Positions 6,008 to 6,685 of a stretch of DNA of 6,685 bases are shown piece by piece (positions within the stretch are counted from its first letter, which is position 1; each line of letters opens with the position of its first letter). Below the pieces are notes generated by a model. It was not told where the DNA came from. It did not search any database and worked only from the letters and a program-made list of their open reading frames with translations. The position numbers were made by a program, and so were the translations under genes. The DNA is from SB15 sp964557285 (GTDB lineage Bacteria; Chloroflexota; Anaerolineae; Aggregatilineales; J027), in the NCBI GenBank assembly GCA_964557285.1, contig CAZKZS010000285.1:1-6685 (forward strand), in the 5' to 3' direction.

Positions 6008-6016
6008 AGTGTATCA
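6008..6016 (-). promoter_or_regulatory. putative extended -10 promoter of the glycosyltransferase gene
   Basis: TGATACACT on the minus strand, with -10 hexamer TACACT (6008-6013). Transcription would begin about position 6000-6001, which leaves roughly 15 bases before GTG 5985, or none before ATG 6000. No clear -35 is seen. Confidence 0.4.
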
Positions 6017-6093
6017 GAAAAGAAGCGGGATATGCGGGTCTATTTTTCGCTACCCCTACCGTTTTTGCGCTTTTCGCCCTATCATCTTTCGGC

Positions 6094-6685
6094 GTGAAAA
6101 ATCAACCTTTTTTTGTCAAATTGGATTGGGGGCTGCTGGCGGCGGTGATGCTTACTCTGCCCATTGTAGCGCCGTTTTTGAACGGTAAGCTGCCTGCCAC
6201 CGCCGACGCGATGCTGCATTTACACCGGATGGTCAGCGCGGGCTTGAGTCTGAATAACGGTGTTTATCCACGCTGGGCGCCCCATCTGCACGCCGGATTC
6301 GGCTATCCGTTGCACAATTTTTATACCCCGTTGTGGCACATCATCGGCGGGGCGCTGTATATCACCTTTGACTTTAACGCGGTGCATCTCTGGCTGGCAG
6401 CACAGGCGGCAGGTGTACTGCTGTGCGGTCCGGGCGCGTATCTTTTTGCCCGCCAGTTTGCCTCCCGTCCGGCCGCGCTGGTGGCGGCGACAGTTTATAC
6501 CTGGTCGCCTATCCGCTTCCGCGAAATCTGGGATCAGGGTAATGTTTCCCAACTGATAGGGATGGCACTCATCGCGTGGGTATTCTGGGGATTTATCCGG
6601 CTGGCAAAAAATCCTTCCTCCGGCAAAGTTGCTACTGCCGCCCTGATGGTGGCCGCCCTTATCCTGACTCATCATCCAACCGCGT
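6094..6685 (+). CDS. GT-C-like multi-spanning membrane protein (PTPS-related family), 3' truncated by the window
   Basis: The frame stays open from GTG 6094 through the right edge: 197 codons seen, and the gene continues beyond. Residues 11-29 form the first membrane helix. The following external loop carries D38 and H42/H44/R45 (ADAMLHLHR), then YPRWAPHL (58-65), GFGYPL (68-73) and NFY (75-77). WDQGN (146-150) and THHPTA (192-197) follow further helices. This order is what I know from the large membrane proteins annotated as 6-pyruvoyl-tetrahydropterin synthase-related (PF10131), which look like GT-C glycosyltransferases; the Asp in the first external loop corresponds to the usual catalytic acid. 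The annotation name is misleading, as nothing here suggests pterin chemistry. No ATG lies in frame upstream and no Shine-Dalgarno precedes GTG 6094; TTG 6121 is an alternative. A TATCAT at 6080-6085 could make a nearly leaderless mRNA. The gene is divergent from the GT2 gene. Confidence 0.8.
   Translation, partial: MKNQPFFVKLDWGLLAAVMLTLPIVAPFLNGKLPATADAMLHLHRMVSAGLSLNNGVYPRWAPHLHAGFGYPLHNFYTPLWHIIGGALYITFDFNAVHLWLAAQAAGVLLCGPGAYLFARQFASRPAALVAATVYTWSPIRFREIWDQGNVSQLIGMALIAWVFWGFIRLAKNPSSGKVATAALMVAALILTHHPTA

Noticed and set aside
6220..6675. 151-codon minus-strand open frame at the right edge
   Set aside because: The opposite strand carries an open frame with YPRWAPHL, GFGYPL and THHPTA motifs and regular membrane helices. 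The minus frame has no domain-like content.
1..6685. RNA genes, CRISPR arrays, insertion sequences, attachment sites
   Set aside because: No tRNA-like fold, regular spacer-repeat pattern, transposase motif or flanking direct repeat was seen on reading both strands. The window is filled by ordinary protein genes.

Overview
The window is a gene-dense piece of a bacterial chromosome of moderate GC content, with Shine-Dalgarno-led genes and short intergenic gaps. It carries eight protein genes, the last cut by the right edge. I see no rRNA, tRNA, CRISPR array, insertion sequence or phage gene. The organism is probably a free-living respiring bacterium. Chloroflexota is my best guess, from the GT-C-type membrane protein (PTPS-related family), the tandem cupredoxin and the lipoprotein cytochrome together, but this is inference and no marker gene is present.

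Layout. Positions 22-792 (+): membrane-anchored M23 peptidase, convergent with the next unit and sharing a CTAG with it. Positions 789-2877 (-): a tight three-gene operon in the order double-cupredoxin protein, SCO/SenC copper chaperone, lipoprotein cytochrome c. The first two genes are 11 bp apart and the last two overlap by 4 bp (ATGA). Positions 2878-3049: control region holding the operon promoter and a strong intrinsic terminator of the gene to its right. Positions 3050-3472 (-): two-CBS-domain protein. Positions 3537-4787 (-): major facilitator superfamily transporter. Positions 4852-5985 (-): GT2 glycosyltransferase of the dolichol-phosphate-sugar synthase type with four membrane segments. 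Position 6094 to the edge (+), divergent from it: a GT-C-like multi-spanning membrane protein.

How the genes fit together. The three-gene operon is a copper and electron-transfer module: an exported blue-copper protein with two sites, a thiol/copper chaperone of the CuA-assembly type, and a membrane-tethered c-type cytochrome. No terminal oxidase or other partner enzyme is in view. The GT2 enzyme and the divergent GT-C-like protein are a plausible pair for surface glycans: the first would load a sugar on polyprenyl phosphate, the second would use it outside the membrane. The CBS and MFS genes have no clear functional tie to either module.

Several genes have in-frame upstream start codons (TTG at 2895, GTG at 4799, ATG at 3496, ATG at 6000). 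At 2895 and 4799 the codon lies inside or next to the Shine-Dalgarno sequence of the better start, and I corrected those starts. Three minus-strand genes share a TGATACnnT element that looks like an extended -10 promoter. I found no clearly undescribed system. The tandem cupredoxin operon is the most interesting item.
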